Source: Kiritimatiellia bacterium
GTDB taxonomy: Bacteria; Verrucomicrobiota; Kiritimatiellia; CAIQIC01; Lenti-01
Length of the DNA: 8,973 nucleotides
Reading direction: 5' to 3'
Assembly: GCA_018432565.1 (NCBI GenBank)
Contig: JAHDSS010000060.1
Span: 1 to 8,973 of the forward strand
Shown: piece by piece, positions 6,555 through 8,973 of the stretch
How the letters are laid out: each line of letters opens with the position of its first letter
How positions within the stretch are numbered: the stretch's first letter is position 1
Position numbers and translations under genes: made by a program
Notes under the pieces: generated by a model
What the model saw: only the letters and a program-made list of their open reading frames with translations
What the model was told of the DNA's origin: nothing
Database searches by the model: none

Positions 6555-8078
6555 CTACTCCTCCCCTGCCTCCTGTCCCCTGCCTCCTGTCCCCTGTCCC
6601 CTGTCCCCTGTCTCCTGTCCCCTGTCTCCTGTCTCCTGTCTCCTGCCTCCTGTCCCCTGTCCCCTGTCCCCTGTCTCCTGTAGAAACTTCCGGTAACAAC
6701 ACTCCGGATTCGCCACGTTCATCTCGCCGGTCCGGGTGTATTCCGCCGCCGGGCAGCCGCCGCTGCAGTACGGCGCCCATTCGCAGTCTTTGCAGCCGGG
6801 GACCTGCTCCATGGGGATCCGCCCCCGTCGGCGCATGTCCACGAGCAACGGGTGGTCCTGCCAGATGGAGCGGATGGGCGTCTCGCCGATCCGGCCCAGC
6901 GAGGCAGCCGCCAGCATGTTGCACGGCACAATCATGCCGTCGTGATGCACCGCCAGCTTGGCGAACATGCACCCGCAGGAAGACAGGCACCCCATCTTCC
7001 AGCGCCGGGTCTTGAGGCCCGTGGCCCGGGCTTCCTCCATTTCCCGGAACATGTGCCACAGGGCCAGGGAACCGGCCGAGGCCTGGATGCGGCCGGGATA
7101 TTCCCGTTCCAGCCGCACCAGCGTGTCCATCGCCGTCACGCGCTGCGCGGGCGTCAGCACGACTTCCTGGCGATGCGCGCAGCCCGTCCCCATGGGCATG
7201 GCGTCGTTGGTGCCGATCCGGGCCAGCCCCACGTCATCCAGCAGAAGGCGAACCGCGCGTTCCAGATCGTCCACGTTGTGCTGGTTCACCGTCACGCGGG
7301 CGGTGACCGGCAGGCCGGCCGCTTTCAACAGGCGCAGGCCGCGCAGCGCCCGTTCAAAGCTCCCGTTGCCCCGCGACGCATCGTGCACCGCCGCGCAGGA
7401 ACCATCGATCGAAACCTGGATCGAATCCAGCCGGCGGCGGCGCCCCTCCCGCATCAGTTCCCCCACCGTCTTGTCCGTGATCAGCGTGCCGTTGGTCAGC
7501 AGGCTGTAGCGCATGCGCCCGTCGATCAGCGCATCCGCCAGTTCCCACAGATCCGGCCGCAGGAAGACCTCGCCGCCGCTCAGCGTCAGCCCCCGGACCG
7601 CCAGGGTTTTCAACTCGGCAAAAAACGCTTTCCACCGGTCGGCCGGCAGATCGGCGCGACCCACCATCTCGTCGGCGTAAAAGCAGTAGGCGCACCGCAG
7701 GTTGCATCGGCCGGTCAGCGACAAATCGAAGTTCCGCGGCGCTTCCTTCAGTTCGGAACAGTCCTCCGGCGGCAGCGGAACCGGAGCCGGCGCGTGCAGC
7801 GTCTCGGCAAAACCGTCCCGCCGCAGTTCTTCGGCAAATTCCGCGGCATCGGCCCGGATCGCCTCGGTCAGCGGAACGTCGTAGCGGCGGGCCAGCGCCT
7901 GCGCCAGGTCCTCGGTCCGGGCGGCACCATCCATGGCGTCCCAGACGGCATGTCCGGCGCGGTTGACGACCTTTTCCCGGCCGGCATCCGGATCGAACAG
8001 GATGAGGTTGTCCCCCTCCCGGCACGCGGACACCTGCGGCCGCCGGCGCCAGCAGGCCGTGGACCCGTCCGGACTCAT
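6555..8078 (-). CDS. scmE: PqqD-radical SAM-SPASM fusion enzyme (ScmE-like) with repeat-encoded tail
   Basis: A 507-residue predicted peptide-modifying radical SAM enzyme with its own leader-binding domain. Domain order: PqqD-like, about 15-95 (NLILFDPDAGREKVVN, HAVWDAMDGAARTEDLAQAL); radical SAM, with CNLRCAYC (C125, C129, C132) after LSLTGR, SGGE at about 167-170 and LTNGTLI; SPASM, with C370-x10-G-x4-C386, CxxCx5CxxxC at 429, 432, 438 and 442, and C460/C461. The stretches VSIDGSCAAVHDASRGNGSF and IVPCNMLAAASLGRI resemble ScmE of the SynChlorMet cassette, from memory. ATG 8078 overlaps the upstream dehydratase stop as ATGA. The recognisable protein ends at about RKFL (466); the last 41 residues are translated from the 17-unit heptamer array, and the TAG lies in its degenerate last unit. 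Catalytic cysteines are all present. The substrate is unknown. Confidence 0.9.
   Translation of the reverse strand: MSPDGSTACWRRRPQVSACREGDNLILFDPDAGREKVVNRAGHAVWDAMDGAARTEDLAQALARRYDVPLTEAIRADAAEFAEELRRDGFAETLHAPAPVPLPPEDCSELKEAPRNFDLSLTGRCNLRCAYCFYADEMVGRADLPADRWKAFFAELKTLAVRGLTLSGGEVFLRPDLWELADALIDGRMRYSLLTNGTLITDKTVGELMREGRRRRLDSIQVSIDGSCAAVHDASRGNGSFERALRGLRLLKAAGLPVTARVTVNQHNVDDLERAVRLLLDDVGLARIGTNDAMPMGTGCAHRQEVVLTPAQRVTAMDTLVRLEREYPGRIQASAGSLALWHMFREMEEARATGLKTRRWKMGCLSSCGCMFAKLAVHHDGMIVPCNMLAAASLGRIGETPIRSIWQDHPLLVDMRRRGRIPMEQVPGCKDCEWAPYCSGGCPAAEYTRTGEMNVANPECCYRKFLQETGDRGQGTGGRRQETGDRGQETGDRGQGTGGRGQEAGEE
6562..6680 (-). repeat. Heptamer tandem array, 17 units
   Basis: Seventeen consecutive 7-bp units with no indels. 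On the minus strand nine are CAGGGGA, five CAGGAGA and three CAGGAGG, so variation is confined to A/G at unit positions 5 and 7. A degenerate unit follows at 6555-6561. The array is translated as about 40 residues of QETGDRG-type sequence at the C terminus of the ScmE-like enzyme and ends at the Shine-Dalgarno of the four-helix-bundle gene. Confidence 0.95.
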
Positions 8079-8973
8079 GCCCCCGGACCGGACGGCGCCG
8101 GGGCGTATTCCGGAACGATTTCCTTCAGGACAGAGCGGATCCGCTCCGCCTGGAACGCATCCCCCGCCTGAATCAGCCGGTCAATCTGGGCGCGCACCGT
8201 CCGGTCGGCGGCCGCCTCCGGTCCGCCCGCCCCGTCGCGCCGGAGGACCATGATTTTCTCGTGCGCCGTGGCCACGATGCCCTCCCCCTGCGTGATCAGT
8301 TCCTCGTGAAGCTTTTCGCCGGGCCGCAATCCGGTATAGACGATCTGAATGTCCTGGTCCGGCACTTTGCCGGACAGCCGGATCATGTCGCGGGCCATGT
8401 CGGCGATCCGCACCGGCGTGCCCATCTCCAAAATGAAAATTTCTCCGCCTTCGCCCATCGCTCCCGCCTGCAGAATCAACTGGCAGGCCTCGGGAATCAT
8501 CATGAAATAGCGGGTGATGTCCGGATGCGTGACCGTCACGGGCCCGCCGGCATGGATCTGACGCTGAAACAGCGGGATGACCGACCCCGACGAACCCAGC
8601 ACGTTGCCGAAACGCACCGCCATGAAGCGCGTCTTGCCGGCGGGGCGCGATTGCAGGGCGATTTCCGCCACGCGCTTGCTGGCGCCCATCACGTTGGTCG
8701 GCCGCACCGCCTTGTCGGTGGACACCAGCACGAACCGCTCCGCCCCGTACTCTTCGGCGATGTCCATCGCCGTCAGGCTGCCCAGCACATTGTTCAGAAT
8801 GCCCTCGCGGGGATTCAGTTCCACCATCGGCACATGCTTGCAGGCGGCGGCATGGAAGACGACATGCGGGCGGTAGCGGTCGAAGACGCTGGCCATCAGG
8901 GTGCGGTCCTGCACCCGCCCCAGCACGATCCGCAACCCCTCGAATCGGCCCTCCATCCGCAGTTCCTGCTCGA
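8075..8973 (-). CDS. FlaA1/WbpM/CapD-family nucleotide-sugar 4,6-dehydratase, C-terminal part
   Basis: This SDR enzyme family converts UDP-GlcNAc-type sugars to 4-keto-6-deoxy intermediates for capsule, O-antigen or other glycans. Visible motifs: HAAACKHVPMVE, NNVLGS, VSTDKAVRPTNVMGASKR (the family's Met-x3-Lys in place of the usual Tyr-x3-Lys), RFGNVLGSSGSVIP, GGPVTVTHPDITRYFM and YTGLRPGEKLHEEL. The coding frame continues without a break past the first in-window ATG (8956) to the edge, so about 299 residues are seen. The N-terminal Rossmann glycine motif, and any membrane segments of a long CapD/WbpM form, would lie beyond the edge. The stop overlaps the ScmE-like start by ATGA, so the dehydratase is co-translated with the peptide-modification genes. 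Family is very confident; the exact sugar substrate is not. Confidence 0.93.
   Translation of the reverse strand, partial: EQELRMEGRFEGLRIVLGRVQDRTLMASVFDRYRPHVVFHAAACKHVPMVELNPREGILNNVLGSLTAMDIAEEYGAERFVLVSTDKAVRPTNVMGASKRVAEIALQSRPAGKTRFMAVRFGNVLGSSGSVIPLFQRQIHAGGPVTVTHPDITRYFMMIPEACQLILQAGAMGEGGEIFILEMGTPVRIADMARDMIRLSGKVPDQDIQIVYTGLRPGEKLHEELITQGEGIVATAHEKIMVLRRDGAGGPEAAADRTVRAQIDRLIQAGDAFQAERIRSVLKEIVPEYAPAPSGPGA

Larger units (their letters stand above)
6139..6680. mobile_element. Candidate element: four-helix-bundle gene between inverted heptamer arrays
   Basis: A 4-unit arm (6139-6166, CAGGRGR on plus) and a 17-unit array (6562-6680, same unit on minus) bracket a single ORF for a 23S rRNA IVS-type four-helix-bundle protein. 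The interior is visibly lower in GC than the operon around it and its gene has no obvious role in peptide modification, which points to insertion between the ScmE-like and tandem-PqqD genes. No transposase, reverse transcriptase or target-site duplication is visible, so mobility is inferred from layout and from the second pair at 4339-4454. Confidence 0.55.

Noticed and set aside
6562..6680. Reading the repeat array as a CRISPR array
   Set aside because: Units are 7 bp and contiguous without spacers, and no cas gene is present.
6139..6680. A diversity-generating retroelement, suggested by the Avd-like protein
   Set aside because: No reverse transcriptase, template repeat or variable repeat is visible in the window, and this protein superfamily is much wider than Avd.

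Overview
The window reads as a stretch of a high-GC bacterial chromosome. Every gene I can support lies on the minus strand, so the biological order runs from high to low coordinates. The large Asn/Thr-rich secreted protein with SdrD B-like domains, together with the four-helix-bundle gene bordered by CAGGRGR heptamer arrays, suggests a PVC-type bacterium (Kiritimatiellota/Verrucomicrobiota-like). This is a tentative inference; the sequence contains no marker gene.

Right part (8973 down to 3752): a tightly packed operon. It starts, truncated at the window edge, with the C-terminal half of a FlaA1/WbpM/CapD-type UDP-sugar 4,6-dehydratase. A PqqD-radical SAM-SPASM fusion (ScmE-like) follows through an ATGA overlap, then a small four-helix-bundle protein (23S rRNA IVS/Avd superfamily), a protein with two tandem PqqD domains, a second radical SAM/SPASM enzyme (ScmF-like, GTGA overlap), and an HPr-kinase-like P-loop protein with a shortened N terminus. 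Two PqqE-like radical SAM/SPASM enzymes, PqqD carriers and an accessory protein match the 'SynChlorMet' (Scm) cassette, a predicted pathway for modifying a ribosomal peptide whose precursor is unknown. No convincing precursor is present here. A hairpin with a T tract downstream of the last gene may end the operon.

Superimposed on the operon are arrays of a 7-bp unit (CAGGRGR on the minus strand). They form two inverted pairs of the same polarity: a 4-unit arm and a 17-unit array bracket the four-helix-bundle gene (6139-6680), and a 4-unit arm and a 6-unit array bracket only 46 bp (4339-4454). The heptamer has no stop codon in any of six frames. The arrays are translated as C-terminal tails of both radical SAM enzymes and N-terminal leaders of the tandem-PqqD and kinase-like proteins. 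I interpret this as a mobile or amplifying element (a gene-bearing copy and a gene-less copy) that inserts at gene junctions without breaking the operon. This is the most interesting signal in the window.

Left part (about 3440 down to 1): after a lower-GC intergenic region of about 310 bp comes a very large secreted protein, open for more than 1100 codons and running off the left edge. Its signal peptide is in a different frame from the rest, which indicates a one-base frameshift near 3287 (mutation or assembly error).
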